From NCBI RefSeq assembly GCF_014651135.1, contig NZ_BMWH01000035.1:1-64000 (forward strand): 64,000 bases of DNA, in the 5' to 3' direction. The DNA comes from Streptomyces echinoruber. Its GTDB lineage: Bacteria > Actinomycetota > Actinomycetes > Streptomycetales > Streptomycetaceae. Of this stretch, positions 8,995 to 21,767 are shown in pieces. The stretch's first letter is position 1. Every line of letters begins with the position of its first letter. The notes under the pieces are model-generated. The model had not been told where the DNA came from and ran no database searches. It saw only the letters and a program-made list of their open reading frames with translations. Both the position numbers and the translations under genes were made by a program.

Positions 8995-9366
8995 TTACTT
9001 CTCCTTCTTGGCGCCGTAACGGCTGCGGGCCTGCTTGCGGTTCTTGACACCCTGGGTGTCGAGGGAGCCGCGGATGATCTTGTAGCGAACACCCGGCAGG
9101 TCCTTCACACGGCCGCCGCGCACGAGCACGATGGAGTGCTCCTGCAGGTTGTGTCCCTCACCCGGAATGTAGGCCGTGACCTCGATACCGCTGGTCAGAC
9201 GCACACGCGCGACCTTGCGCAGGGCCGAGTTCGGCTTCTTCGGGGTGGTCGTGAACACACGCGTGCAGACGCCCCGGCGCTGGGGGCTACCGTCCAGTGC
9301 GGGCGTCTTGTTCTTCTCGACCTTGTCCTGCCGGCCCTTGCGGACCAGCTGCTGGATCGTGGGCAC
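8995..9366 (-). CDS. rpsL: 30S ribosomal protein S12
   Basis: A 123-residue decoding-centre protein and the first gene of the str operon. The streptomycin-determining positions are wild type: Lys43 in TTTPKKPNSALRK and Lys88 in GGRVKDLPGVRYK, so no rpsL-type streptomycin resistance is predicted. The C-terminus GVKNRKQARSRYGAKKEK is the normal basic tail. A leader of about 190 nt separates it from a good promoter at 9562-9590. Confidence 0.98.
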   Translation of the reverse strand: MPTIQQLVRKGRQDKVEKNKTPALDGSPQRRGVCTRVFTTTPKKPNSALRKVARVRLTSGIEVTAYIPGEGHNLQEHSIVLVRGGRVKDLPGVRYKIIRGSLDTQGVKNRKQARSRYGAKKEK

Positions 9367-9561
9367 TACTTCTCCGGTTTCTGTGTGCCGATGGGTACAG
9401 CTAACCTGGAACGTCGCCGACCCACGCGGTCGGGCGTGTCGAATGCTGCGGATCTCTCGCCGGCAGGCGGAAATGGGCGCAGATTACGGTGGCCGGTGAC
9501 GGCTCCCCCAGCGGTTGAAGGCACGCGGGAAAGCCAGGGCACACCCCAGGCACAAGGTCTG

Positions 9562-9590
9562 AGCGTACCTACCTCATTCGCTGCGGTCAA
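9562..9590 (-). promoter_or_regulatory. Predicted str operon (rpsL) promoter
   Basis: On the minus strand TTGACC (9590-9585) and TACGCT (9567-9562) are separated by exactly 17 bp. This fits the HrdB (vegetative sigma) consensus TTGAC-n-TAnnnT. A second TTGACA lies farther upstream (9632-9627) without a well-spaced -10. The leader to the rpsL start (about 190 nt) contains no gene. Confidence 0.65.
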
Positions 9591-9712
9591 AACAAATGGG
9601 CCCGGCCCGCATCACGACGACCGCGCTGTCAAGCCCCTACGCGGTACATGATCTTCGAAATCGACGTCGATGCAGGTCAGCGGGTAGGTCCATGGGAATC
9701 GTGTGATCTTCC

Positions 9713-10270
9713 TCATCCGTGCGCGAGGGTGGCGATCAGCCCCAGCAGAAGCATCAGCGCCCACCCCGCCGTGGACAGCCAGCCCAGCGCCAGCCCGGTC
9801 AGCGCCAGCCCCTCCCCCGCCTCGCCGGTGCGCCGCATCTCGGCCCGCGCCGCGTGCCCCAGCACCACCGCCGGGATCCCGGTGAGCCCGAACGTCAGCA
9901 GGCACAGTCCCCCGCACACCGCCGACCCCACCGCCTTGCCGTTCGTCGGCCGCGGCGCCGGCAGGAACGTCCGCGGCACCGGCACGGCGGCCACCATCGG
10001 CTGCGGCACCGGCCCCTGCGGCAGATCCGCCACCAGCAGCGCCAGCTCGCCCACCGTGCGCGCCTCGTAAGCCCGCGCCGTCCGCCGCCGCAGCTCGTCC
10101 TCGGTCAGCCGTCCCTCGCTGTAGCCCGCTCTGAGCACGTCCACCGTCCGCTCCCGGTCGGCGTGCGAGGCCAGCATCGACCCCCCTGCGGCCTGCCACG
10201 ACCACGGCTGGGGAGCACCGCCCGGCCCTTGCTGCCAGGGCTGCCAGGACGGATACGGCGGTTGGGACAC
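9713..10270 (-). CDS. DUF1707 membrane protein
   Basis: A 185-residue protein starting with GTG at 10270 (MSQPPYPSWQPW), with GGAGGTG 5 nt upstream; the longer in-frame extension is Arg/Gly-rich noise. Residues about 25-80 are a DUF1707 domain (LASHADRERTVDVLRAGYSEGRLTEDE, split here across helix and loop, then RRTARAYEARTVGELALLVADLP). The C-terminal half has two hydrophobic segments (VCGGLCLLTFGLTGIPAVVL and TGLALGWLSTAGWALMLLLG) and looks like a DUF4190 module. DUF1707 proteins are abundant in actinobacteria; function is unknown, possibly membrane-linked regulation. It sits between rpoC and rpsL and is transcribed in the same direction, beyond the rpoC terminator. Confidence 0.75.
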   Translation of the reverse strand: MSQPPYPSWQPWQQGPGGAPQPWSWQAAGGSMLASHADRERTVDVLRAGYSEGRLTEDELRRRTARAYEARTVGELALLVADLPQGPVPQPMVAAVPVPRTFLPAPRPTNGKAVGSAVCGGLCLLTFGLTGIPAVVLGHAARAEMRRTGEAGEGLALTGLALGWLSTAGWALMLLLGLIATLAHG

Positions 10271-10523
10271 AGGGCACCTCCGGGCACCGGGTCCCTCCAT
10301 GATGCGCCCAACCACCGCGGCGGCGCACCCGTGTCCCCGTTCTCCACGCGGTGTTCGTTCCCGCCCTGTGCTCTCCGTCGGTGTTCTCCGCCCGGTGTTC
10401 TCCGCCCGGCGCCGGCCGGCTGCCGCCCCGGCCCGCCGGGGCACCGGCGTGCCACCGGGCCGCTCGCCCGCCGGTTCGCCGCGCCGCGGGACGGCGGTGG
10501 CGGTGGCGGCGGTGGCCCGCACG

Positions 10524-10562
10524 CCGGAGGGCGGCCACCCCCACGGGGTGACCGCCCTCCGG
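10524..10562 (-). terminator. rpoC terminator
   Basis: CCGGAGGGCGGCCACCCC (10524-10541) pairs with GGGGTGACCGCCCTCCGG (10545-10562) around a 3-nt loop, with one mismatch. It lies 27 nt after the rpoC stop. The remaining spacer (10271-10523) carries the DUF1707 ribosome binding site and otherwise GC-rich sequence without a recognisable gene. Confidence 0.8.
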
Positions 10563-10588
10563 TGTCTCCGATGTCCCGGACGTACGCC

Positions 10589-14488
<3,900 letters not shown>

Positions 14489-14550
14489 TATGCGTCAATC
14501 CCTCTCAGGGTCGTAAGTCATGTGGTCTGAAACGGGGGTCCCGCGGGATC

Positions 14551-14588
14551 GGCGGGCCTTCGGGGTGCTTCGGGGGTGAAGGCCCGCC
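14551..14588 (-). promoter_or_regulatory. rpoB-rpoC intercistronic stem-loop
   Basis: GGCGGGCCTTC (14551-14561) and GAAGGCCCGCC (14578-14588) form a perfect 11-bp stem 9 nt after the rpoB stop. It looks like a terminator but lies inside an operon whose two products are needed in equal amounts. It may be an mRNA processing or pausing site. There is no obvious independent rpoC promoter in the remaining 60 nt. Confidence 0.6.
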
Positions 14589-14597
14589 GGACTCCCG

Positions 14598-17500
14598 TCA
14601 GACCTCTTCGACGCTGCTCGGCTCGCGCCGGGACAGGTCGATACCGAGCTCCTCCGCGGCGCGGAAGACGTCCTCGTCGGTGTCGCGCATCTCGATGGAC
14701 ATGCCGTCGCTGGACAGCACCTCCACGTTCAGGCAGAGCGACTGCATCTCCTTGATGAGCACCTTGAAGGACTCGGGGATGCCGGGTTCGGGGATGTTCT
14801 CGCCCTTGACGATCGCCTCGTAGACCTTCACACGGCCGGTGACGTCGTCGGACTTGATGGTCAGCAGCTCCTGGAGGGCGTAGGCGGCGCCGTAGGCCTC
14901 CAGGGCCCACACCTCCATCTCGCCGAAGCGCTGGCCACCGAACTGGGCCTTACCACCCAGCGGCTGCTGGGTGATCATCGAGTACGGACCGGTCGAGCGG
15001 GCGTGCAGCTTGTCGTCGACCAGGTGGTGCAGCTTGAGGATGTACATGTACCCGACGGAGATCGGGTCCGGGAACGGCTCGCCGGAGCGGCCGTCGAACA
15101 GCCGGGCCTTGCCGGACGGCAGCACCAGGCGGTCGCCGTCGCGGTTGGGCAGCGTGTGCTCCAGCAGGCCGGCCAGCTCGTCCTCGCGCGCACCGTCGAA
15201 GACCGGGGTCGCCACGTTGGTGCGCGGCTCGACCCGGTCGGCGCCGATGGCCTGCAGCCGCTGGGCCCACTCCTCCTGGATGCCGGAGACGTCCCAGCCC
15301 TGGCTGGCGAGCCAGCCGAGGTGGATCTCCATGACCTGTCCCGGGTTCATGCGGGAAGGCACGCCCAGCGGGTTGAGGATCACGTCGACCGGGGTGCCGT
15401 CCTCCATGAACGGCATGTCCTCGATCGGCAGGATCTTGGCGATGACACCCTTGTTGCCGTGGCGGCCGGCGAGCTTGTCACCGTCGGTGATCTTGCGCTT
15501 CTGCGCCACGTAGACGCGGACCAGCTGGTTCACGCCCGGCGGCAGCTCGTCGCCCTCCTCGCGGTCGAAGACGCGCACGCCGATGACCTTGCCGGACTCG
15601 CCGTGCGGCACCTTCAGCGAGGTGTCGCGGACCTCGCGGGCCTTCTCACCGAAGATCGCGCGCAGCAGGCGCTCCTCCGGCGTCAGCTCGGTCTCACCCT
15701 TCGGGGTGACCTTGCCGACCAGGATGTCGCCGGCGACGACCTCGGCGCCGATACGGACGATGCCGCGCTCGTCGAGGTCGGCGAGGACCTCCTCGGAGAC
15801 GTTCGGGATGTCCCGGGTGATCTCCTCCGGGCCGAGCTTGGTGTCGCGGGCGTCGACCTCGTGCTCCTCGATGTGGATCGAGGACAGGACGTCGTCCTGC
15901 ACCAGGCGCTGGCTGAGGATGATCGCGTCCTCGTAGTTGTGGCCCTCCCACGGCATGAACGCGACCAGCAGGTTCTTGCCGAGCGCCATCTCGCCGTTCT
16001 GGGTGGCCGGGCCGTCGGCGAGGACCTGGCCCTCGACGACGCGGTCGCCCTCGTTGACGATGACCTTCTGGTTGACCGAGGTGCCCTGGTTGGAGCGGGC
16101 GAACTTGGCCAGGCGGTAGGTGATGTACGTGCCGTCGTCGTTGGCGGTGGTGATGTAGTCCGCGGAGACCTCCTGGACCACACCGTCCTTCTCCGCCTTG
16201 ATGACGTCGCCGGCGTCGACGGCGGAGCGGTACTCCATGCCGGTGCCGACGAGCGGGGCCTCCGCCTGGATCAGCGGAACGGCCTGGCGCATCATGTTCG
16301 CGCCCATCAGGGCGCGGTTGGCGTCGTCGTGCTCCAGGAACGGGATCATGGCGGTCGCGACCGACACCATCTGGCGCGGCGAGACGTCCATGTAGTCCAC
16401 GTCCTCGGGGCCGACGTAGTCGACCTCGCCGCCCTTGCGGCGGACCAGCACGCGGTTCTCGGCGAAGCGCAGGTCGTCCGTCAGCGGCGCGTTGGCCTGC
16501 GCGATGACGAAGCGGTCCTCCTCGTCGGCGGTCAGGTAGTCGACCTCGTCGGTGACCTGGCCGTCGACGACCTTGCGGTACGGCGTCTCGATGAAGCCGA
16601 ACGCGTTGACCCGGCCATAGGAGGCGAGCGAGCCGATCAGACCGATGTTCGGGCCTTCCGGCGTCTCGATCGGGCACATGCGGCCGTAGTGCGACGGGTG
16701 CACGTCGCGGACCTCGAAGCCGGCCCGCTCACGGGAGAGACCACCCGGGCCGAGGGCGTTGAGACGACGCTTGTGCGTCAGCCCCGACAGCGGGTTGTTC
16801 TGGTCCATGAACTGGGACAGCTGGCTGGTGCCGAAGAACTCCTTGATGGAGGCGACGACCGGCCGGATGTTGATCAGGGTCTGCGGCGTGATCGCCTCGA
16901 CGTCCTGGGTGGTCATGCGCTCGCGCACGACCCGCTCCATACGGGCGAGACCGGTGCGCACCTGGTTCTGGATCAGCTCGCCGACGCTGCGGATACGGCG
17001 GTTGCCGAAGTGGTCGATGTCGTCGGTCTCGACCATGACCGTGCGGCCGGAGTCGCCGACCATCTCGGTCTCGCCGTTGTGCAGCTTCACCAGGTACTTG
17101 ATCGTCGCGATGATGTCCTCGACGGTCAGGATGCCCGCGTCCAGCGGGGTGTCCGTACCCAGCTTCTTGTTGACCTTGTAGCGGCCGACCTTGGCCAGGT
17201 CGTAGCGCTTGGGGTTGAAGTACAGGTTCTCCAGCAGCGTCTGCGCGGCCTCACGCGTCGGGGGCTCGCCCGGGCGCAGCTTGCGGTAGATGTCGAGCAG
17301 CGCGTCGTCCTGGCCCTGGGTGTGGTCCTTCTCCAGGGTGGCGCGCATCGACTCGTAGTCGCCGAACTCCTCGAGGATCTGGTCGGTGGTCCAGCCGAGC
17401 GCCTTCAGCAGCACGGTGACCGACTGCTTGCGCTTGCGGTCGATGCGGACGCCGACCATGTCGCGCTTGTCGATCTCGAACTCCAGCCAGGCACCCCGGG

Positions 17501-18083
17501 AGGGGATGATCTTGGCGGAGAAGATGTCCTTGTCCGAGGTCTTGTCGACGCTGGAGTCGAAGTAGACGCCCGGGGAACGGACCAGCTGCGAGACCACGAC
17601 ACGCTCGGTGCCGTTGATGACGAAGGTGCCCTTGTTGGTCATGAGCGGGAAGTCGCCCATGAACACGGTCTGGGACTTGATCTCGCCGGTCTCGTTGTTG
17701 GTGAACTCGGCGGTGACGAAGAGGGGAGCCGCGTAGGTGAAGTCGCGCTCCTTGCACTCGTCGATCGAGTTCTTCGGCGGCTCGAAGCGGTGGTCGCGGA
17801 AGGTCAGCGACATGGACCCGCTGAAGTCCTCGATCGGGGAGATCTCCTCGAAGATCTCCTCGAGCCCGGACTTGGTGGGGACGTCCTGACCGTTGGCCAG
17901 AGCCTCCTCGACGCGAGCCTTCCACGCGTCGTTGCCGAGCAGCCAGTCGAAGCTCTCGGTTTGCAGCGCGAGGAGGTTCGGAACCTCGAGGGGCTCCTTG
18001 ATCTTTGCAAAGGAGATGCGCAGCGGGGCGGTGCTGGCGCCGTTGTTCGTATTCGCGGTCGAGGCAGTGCGCGAGGCGGCCAA
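14598..18083 (-). CDS. rpoB: RNA polymerase beta subunit (Asn at rifampicin-pocket position 442)
   Basis: A 1161-residue catalytic subunit. The TTG at 18083 is chosen as start (MAASRTASTANTNNGAST): it has GGAAGGA upstream and gives the usual Streptomyces length, whereas the longer frame to 18176 is not conserved in type. The rifampicin pocket reads GTSQLSQFMDQNNPLSGLTH then KRRLNALGPGG. His437 (E. coli 526) is kept, but residue 442 (E. coli Ser531) is Asn, codon AAC at 16760-16758. The DDVLSSIHIEEHEVDARDTK, GRHGNKGVIAKI and GGKAQFGGQRFGEMEVWALE motifs are intact. It is separated from rplL by 619 nt with no gene. Confidence 0.97.
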   Translation of the reverse strand: MAASRTASTANTNNGASTAPLRISFAKIKEPLEVPNLLALQTESFDWLLGNDAWKARVEEALANGQDVPTKSGLEEIFEEISPIEDFSGSMSLTFRDHRFEPPKNSIDECKERDFTYAAPLFVTAEFTNNETGEIKSQTVFMGDFPLMTNKGTFVINGTERVVVSQLVRSPGVYFDSSVDKTSDKDIFSAKIIPSRGAWLEFEIDKRDMVGVRIDRKRKQSVTVLLKALGWTTDQILEEFGDYESMRATLEKDHTQGQDDALLDIYRKLRPGEPPTREAAQTLLENLYFNPKRYDLAKVGRYKVNKKLGTDTPLDAGILTVEDIIATIKYLVKLHNGETEMVGDSGRTVMVETDDIDHFGNRRIRSVGELIQNQVRTGLARMERVVRERMTTQDVEAITPQTLINIRPVVASIKEFFGTSQLSQFMDQNNPLSGLTHKRRLNALGPGGLSRERAGFEVRDVHPSHYGRMCPIETPEGPNIGLIGSLASYGRVNAFGFIETPYRKVVDGQVTDEVDYLTADEEDRFVIAQANAPLTDDLRFAENRVLVRRKGGEVDYVGPEDVDYMDVSPRQMVSVATAMIPFLEHDDANRALMGANMMRQAVPLIQAEAPLVGTGMEYRSAVDAGDVIKAEKDGVVQEVSADYITTANDDGTYITYRLAKFARSNQGTSVNQKVIVNEGDRVVEGQVLADGPATQNGEMALGKNLLVAFMPWEGHNYEDAIILSQRLVQDDVLSSIHIEEHEVDARDTKLGPEEITRDIPNVSEEVLADLDERGIVRIGAEVVAGDILVGKVTPKGETELTPEERLLRAIFGEKAREVRDTSLKVPHGESGKVIGVRVFDREEGDELPPGVNQLVRVYVAQKRKITDGDKLAGRHGNKGVIAKILPIEDMPFMEDGTPVDVILNPLGVPSRMNPGQVMEIHLGWLASQGWDVSGIQEEWAQRLQAIGADRVEPRTNVATPVFDGAREDELAGLLEHTLPNRDGDRLVLPSGKARLFDGRSGEPFPDPISVGYMYILKLHHLVDDKLHARSTGPYSMITQQPLGGKAQFGGQRFGEMEVWALEAYGAAYALQELLTIKSDDVTGRVKVYEAIVKGENIPEPGIPESFKVLIKEMQSLCLNVEVLSSDGMSIEMRDTDEDVFRAAEELGIDLSRREPSSVEEV

Positions 18084-18588
18084 GAGGGGGTCCTTCCGAG
18101 GGCTCGGACTCACTACGCGCGTACCGGTCCCCCACCGGTCGCACGAAGACGGAAAGCCCAGGTCAAGGACGTCCAATCTCGGTGCTCGGGTGAGGGCATG
18201 CCCCTGGTGACGGGCAGGGGACAGCTAACAGGCAGCGCAAAGGGTCAGTGTAGCCACAAGGCCCACTGATGTCCAGCGCCGGTTATGAGAGACCCTCGTC
18301 GTACTCACCACTGCGCCCATCACCGCGGCTGAGCCGCGCCCTCAACGCGCTTTGATACTGCCCTCTTCGTCATCGATCCATGCCTCGGATTCGGATCCTT
18401 TGACGACGCGTCCTGAGAATTGCGCGCTGCGTGCGGTTCGTCAAGGCCCCCTTGGCCGAAGCGGGTGCTGCCACCGTCACGTGAGGCCCGCCCGCGGGGG
18501 CTTTCCGGTGTCCCGGAGGCGCGGCGAAGATCACCCTACCCCGCGCGCCCGTGGGTGCAAGGCGACCCCCACCCGACCCCGGGAACGA
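18084..18588 (-). other. rplL-rpoB intergenic leader, no gene seen
   Basis: About 500 nt without a credible coding sequence between the rplL terminator and rpoB. It should hold the rpoBC promoter(s). The best minus-strand -35 candidate is TTGACG at 18443-18438, but no TAnnnT lies at the right distance, so I do not assign a promoter. Confidence 0.5.
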
Positions 18589-18624
18589 CGAGGAGCGACC
18601 ACCCGGATGGATGATCGCTCCTCG
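18589..18624 (-). terminator. rplJL terminator
   Basis: CGAGGAGCGA (18589-18598) pairs perfectly with TCGCTCCTCG (18615-18624) around a 16-nt loop, 79 nt downstream of the rplL stop. In other bacteria a partial terminator here sets the ratio of L7/L12 to RNA polymerase; this stem probably plays that role. Confidence 0.7.
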
Positions 18625-18702
18625 GTGCGCCCGCGTTACAGCCTCAGACGGCCTTTCGGCCCGACGTGACTGATGTCGCGTGCTGTCGCGTGCCGGGAGG
18701 TC

Positions 18703-19092
18703 TTACTTGACCTCGACGGTGGCGCCGGCGCCCTCGAGGGCCTCCTTGGCCTTGTCGGCCTGCTCCTTGTTGACCTTCTCCAGAACCGGCTTCGGCGCAC
18801 CGTCGACCAGGTCCTTGGCCTCCTTCAGGCCCAGGGAGGTCAGCTCGCGCACGACCTTGATGACCTGGATCTTCTTGTCGCCGGCGCCGGCGAGGATGAC
18901 GTCGAACTCGTCCTTCTCCTCCTCGGCGGCGGCCTCGGTGCCGGCGGCGCCGCCACCGGAGACGACGACCGGCGCGGCAGCGGCGGCGGTGACGTCGAAC
19001 TTCTCCTCGAAGGCCTTCACGAACTCGGAGAGCTCGATGAGGGTCATCTCCTCGAACTGCGCGAGCAGCTCGTCCTGGCTCAGCTTCGCCAT
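18703..19092 (-). CDS. rplL: 50S ribosomal protein L7/L12
   Basis: A 129-residue stalk protein. The N-terminal dimerisation helices (MAKLSQDELLAQFEEMTLIE), an Ala/Gly hinge (AAAAAPVVVSGGGAAGTEAA, residues about 37-56) and the C-terminal factor-binding domain (EFDVILAGAGDKKIQVIKVV, then GLKEAKDLVDGAPKPV) are all present. It recruits elongation-factor GTPases to the ribosome. It follows rplJ by 114 nt. Confidence 0.98.
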   Translation of the reverse strand: MAKLSQDELLAQFEEMTLIELSEFVKAFEEKFDVTAAAAAPVVVSGGGAAGTEAAAEEEKDEFDVILAGAGDKKIQVIKVVRELTSLGLKEAKDLVDGAPKPVLEKVNKEQADKAKEALEGAGATVEVK

Positions 19093-19206
19093 GATGGCGG
19101 TCCTTCCACTAAATCGGCTGGTGCCGGATGTACATGTGTGGCGGGCGTACGTCTGGCCCGCGTCGGCCTGCCGCGTCAGGCGGCGACGGCCAGGGTGCGA
19201 GCCGAG

Positions 19207-19737
19207 TTACTCGGCACCGCCCTGCTCTTCCTGCTTGGCGCGCAGCGCGTCCACGGTGCGGACGAGCTTCGACGGCAGCGCCTGGAAGACGGAGGCAGCC
19301 TGGGACTGCTTCGCCTTGAAGGCACCGGCCAGCTTGGAGAGCAGAACCTCGCGGGACTCGAGGTCCGCAAGCTTCTTGATCTCGTCGGCGGACAGCGCCT
19401 TGCCGTCAAGGACACCGCCCTTGATGACGAGATTCGGGTTTTCCTTGGCGAAGTCGCGCAGACCCTTCGCCGACTCCACCGGGTCACCGGTGACGAAGGC
19501 GACCGCCGTCGGACCGTTGAACAGGTCGTCCAGCGTGGTGATTCCGGCCTCGTTGGCCGCAATCTTGGTCAGCGTGTTCTTCACCACGGCGTACTGGGCG
19601 TTCTCACCGAGAGAACGGCGCAGCTGCTTGAGCTGGGCCACGGTGAGACCGCGGTACTCGGTCAGCACGGCGGCGTTGGAGCTGCGGAACTGCTCCGCGA
19701 GCTCGGCAACCGCGGCTGCCTTGTCGGGCCTCGCCAT
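19207..19737 (-). CDS. rplJ: 50S ribosomal protein L10
   Basis: A 176-residue protein that anchors L7/L12 dimers to 23S rRNA. Start ATG at 19737 (MARPDKAAAVAELAEQFRSS); the longer frame is leader sequence. The N-terminal rRNA-binding domain contains VLTEYRGLTVAQLKQLRRSL. The C-terminal helix 8 that binds L12 is the Ala/Gln-rich KAKQSQAASVFQALPSKLVR region. In many bacteria the L10-L12 complex represses its own mRNA through the leader; a long leader (19738-20019) is available here. Confidence 0.97.
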   Translation of the reverse strand: MARPDKAAAVAELAEQFRSSNAAVLTEYRGLTVAQLKQLRRSLGENAQYAVVKNTLTKIAANEAGITTLDDLFNGPTAVAFVTGDPVESAKGLRDFAKENPNLVIKGGVLDGKALSADEIKKLADLESREVLLSKLAGAFKAKQSQAASVFQALPSKLVRTVDALRAKQEEQGGAE

Positions 19738-20277
19738 AGAGCCTCGGCCTCCTTCCGGGTGATTCGGACCGCGCGGACCCGAAGGAGGACTGGGGAAAAC
19801 GAAACGCCCCTGCGCAGATGCACGGGGGCGGACTCGACCGGTCGCACGGGGACACGCACACGTGCCCGTACTCCGGGAGATCTTCCTCATGTCACCTGCG
19901 CGGGCCGCCCGCAGTTCAGCGGATCCTTCGGCCACCGCACCTCATTCGAGCGCACGGCAACGACCAGCGGTCTTTGGCTTCGGACAAGGAGGGTACGCGA
20001 ACGGGCCGCTGTCAAGCAAATCGGTCCAGGAGGGTCCTACGAGGGCCGGGACGACCTGCGGCCGCTGCCGGCTGCCGGGCCGACGAGTCGAGGACCCGAA
20101 AGGCTTCCCCAGGGCTTCCTCGGGGCCACCGGCGCCCGCTCCGGCCCGCCGCAGGCACCCGCCTGCCGTAGGGCCGACACCCGCTGCAGAGCCACCCTCC
20201 GCCTCCCCGGCCCTCGTGGGCGCCTTGGCGCCCCCGGCCCGCGCAGGACTGGACTCCTCCCGCCTCCCTGCACGGGA
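19738..20277 (-). promoter_or_regulatory. rplJL leader and predicted promoter
   Basis: About 540 nt without a gene. On the minus strand TTGCTT (20019-20014) and TACCCT (19995-19990) are 18 bp apart; an overlapping TTGACA (20015-20010) is only 14 bp from the -10. Transcription from here would give a leader of about 250 nt before rplJ, the place where an L10 autoregulatory structure would lie. I did not fold it. The region contains a small stem with the loop-flanking GCCCC/GGGGC at about 19806-19828. Confidence 0.5.
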
Positions 20278-20310
20278 CGAGCCCCGCACCGGAAGAAGGT
20301 GCGGGGCTCG
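20278..20310 (-). terminator. rplKA terminator
   Basis: CGAGCCCCGCACC (20278-20290) pairs perfectly with GGTGCGGGGCTCG (20298-20310) around a 7-nt A-rich loop. It starts 15 nt after the rplA stop and separates the rplKA unit from rplJL. Confidence 0.85.
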
Positions 20311-20325
20311 CTGCCGACGCGAGGG

Positions 20326-21054
20326 TCAGGCGACCGCGGCCGGGTCCTCCTCGACGAGGAGGTTGCGGGTGCGGTTCGGGTCGACCGGGATGCCCGGGCC
20401 CATGGTGGTGGTGATGGCGGCCTTCTTGATGTAGCGGCCCTTGGCGGCGGACGGCTTCAGACGCAGGATCTCCTCCAGCGCGGCGCCGTAGTTCTCCACC
20501 AGCTGCTGGTCCGAGAAGGACGTCTTGCCGATGATGAAGTGCAGGTTCGCGTGCTTGTCGACACGGAACTCGATCTTGCCGCCCTTGATGTCGGTGACGG
20601 CCTTGGCGACGTCCATGGTGACGGTGCCGGTCTTCGGGTTCGGCATCAGACCACGCGGACCGAGCACGCGGCCGAGGCGGCCGACCTTGCCCATGAGGTC
20701 CGGGGTGGCGACGACGGCGTCGAAGTCCAGGCGGCCGCCGGCCACCTCGTCGATCAGCTCGTCGGCACCGACGATGTCGGCGCCCGCGGCACGCGCGGCC
20801 TCGGCACGCTCACCGGTCGCGAAGACCAGGACCCGGGCAGTCTTGCCGGTGCCGTGCGGAAGGTTGACGGTGCCGCGGACCATCTGGTCGGCCTTGCGCG
20901 GGTCGACGCCCAGGCGGAAGGCGACCTCGACGGTGCCGTCGAACTTGGTCGTGGAGGTCTCCTTGGCGAGACGCACGGCCTCGAGCGGCGCGTACAGCTT
21001 CGCCCGGTCGACCTTGGCGTCCGCAGCGCGGAGAGCCTTGCTGCGCTTGCTCAC
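20326..21054 (-). CDS. rplA: 50S ribosomal protein L1
   Basis: A 242-residue L1-stalk protein. MSKRSKALRAADAKVDRAKL, then TVEVAFRLGVDPRKADQMVR, the domain II core (VLVFATGERAEAARAAGADI) and the L1 signature VGRLGRVLGPRGLMPNPKTG. It probably autoregulates rplKA as in other bacteria by binding its own mRNA; a target was not searched. It follows rplK by 97 nt. Confidence 0.98.
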   Translation of the reverse strand: MSKRSKALRAADAKVDRAKLYAPLEAVRLAKETSTTKFDGTVEVAFRLGVDPRKADQMVRGTVNLPHGTGKTARVLVFATGERAEAARAAGADIVGADELIDEVAGGRLDFDAVVATPDLMGKVGRLGRVLGPRGLMPNPKTGTVTMDVAKAVTDIKGGKIEFRVDKHANLHFIIGKTSFSDQQLVENYGAALEEILRLKPSAAKGRYIKKAAITTTMGPGIPVDPNRTRNLLVEEDPAAVA

Positions 21055-21151
21055 AACTAGCTCCTGTGATGTTCGGTGAGGAGTCGTGGTACGGGCCGAG
21101 CAGGCCCTTCCACGTGCGGCGGCCGCACCGCCGCAAAAGGGTCTACGGGGT

Positions 21152-21586
21152 TCAGCCCTCGATCGTGACGCCGATGGACCGGGCGGTACCGGCGATGATC
21201 TTCTCGGCGGCGTCCAGGTCGTTGGCGTTCAGGTCGGGCATCTTGGTCTGGGCGATCTCGCGGACCTGGTCGCGGGTGATCTTGCCGACCTTGGTCTTGT
21301 GCGGCTCGCCGGAGCCCTTGTCCAGACCCGCGGCCTTGAGGATCATCTTGGCGGCCGGCGGAGTCTTGGTGATGAAGGTGAAGGACCGGTCCTCGTAGAC
21401 CGTGATCTCCACCGGGATGACCCACCCGCGCTGCGACTCGGTCGCGGCGTTGTAGGCCTTGCAGAACTCCATGATGTTGACGCCGTGCTGACCCAGCGCC
21501 GGACCGACCGGCGGAGCCGGGTTGGCGGCACCGGCCTGGATCTGGAGCTTGATGAGCCCCGTGACCTTCTTCTTCTTGGGAGGCAT
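21152..21586 (-). CDS. rplK: 50S ribosomal protein L11
   Basis: A 144-residue protein of the GTPase-associated centre. MPPKKKKVTGLIKLQIQAGA, then the Pro-rich thiopeptide-binding helix ANPAPPVGPALGQHGVNIME, and the C-terminal rRNA-binding domain ending ARSIGVTIEG. In Streptomyces L11 also matters for ppGpp synthesis by RelA (relC mutants). Its N-terminal prolines are wild type. Confidence 0.98.
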   Translation of the reverse strand: MPPKKKKVTGLIKLQIQAGAANPAPPVGPALGQHGVNIMEFCKAYNAATESQRGWVIPVEITVYEDRSFTFITKTPPAAKMILKAAGLDKGSGEPHKTKVGKITRDQVREIAQTKMPDLNANDLDAAEKIIAGTARSIGVTIEG

Positions 21587-21767
21587 TGCTCTCTCCGGGT
21601 CCTTAGTGAGAGGGGTCCGCCGTCCGACCGGACGTCATCCGGGCGGAGGCATACCGCACAACGATAACGGGTACAACTGCGCGGCCAAAAACCGAGCAGG
21701 TCAGACCGACGCGCGAGCGCCCGCCCGACCTGCTGGAAGCCGTGCCGGAGGCCGAAGCCCGGCGGGG

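Noticed and set aside
8995..9366. Streptomycin-resistance substitution in S12
   Set aside because: Lys43 and Lys88 are both wild type.
15003..18269. Long plus-strand open frame opposite rpoB
   Set aside because: Same explanation: antisense shadow of a GC-rich, highly conserved gene.
18420..18445. rpoB promoter at TTGACG
   Set aside because: No TAnnnT hexamer lies 16-19 bp downstream, so the -35 alone is not enough.
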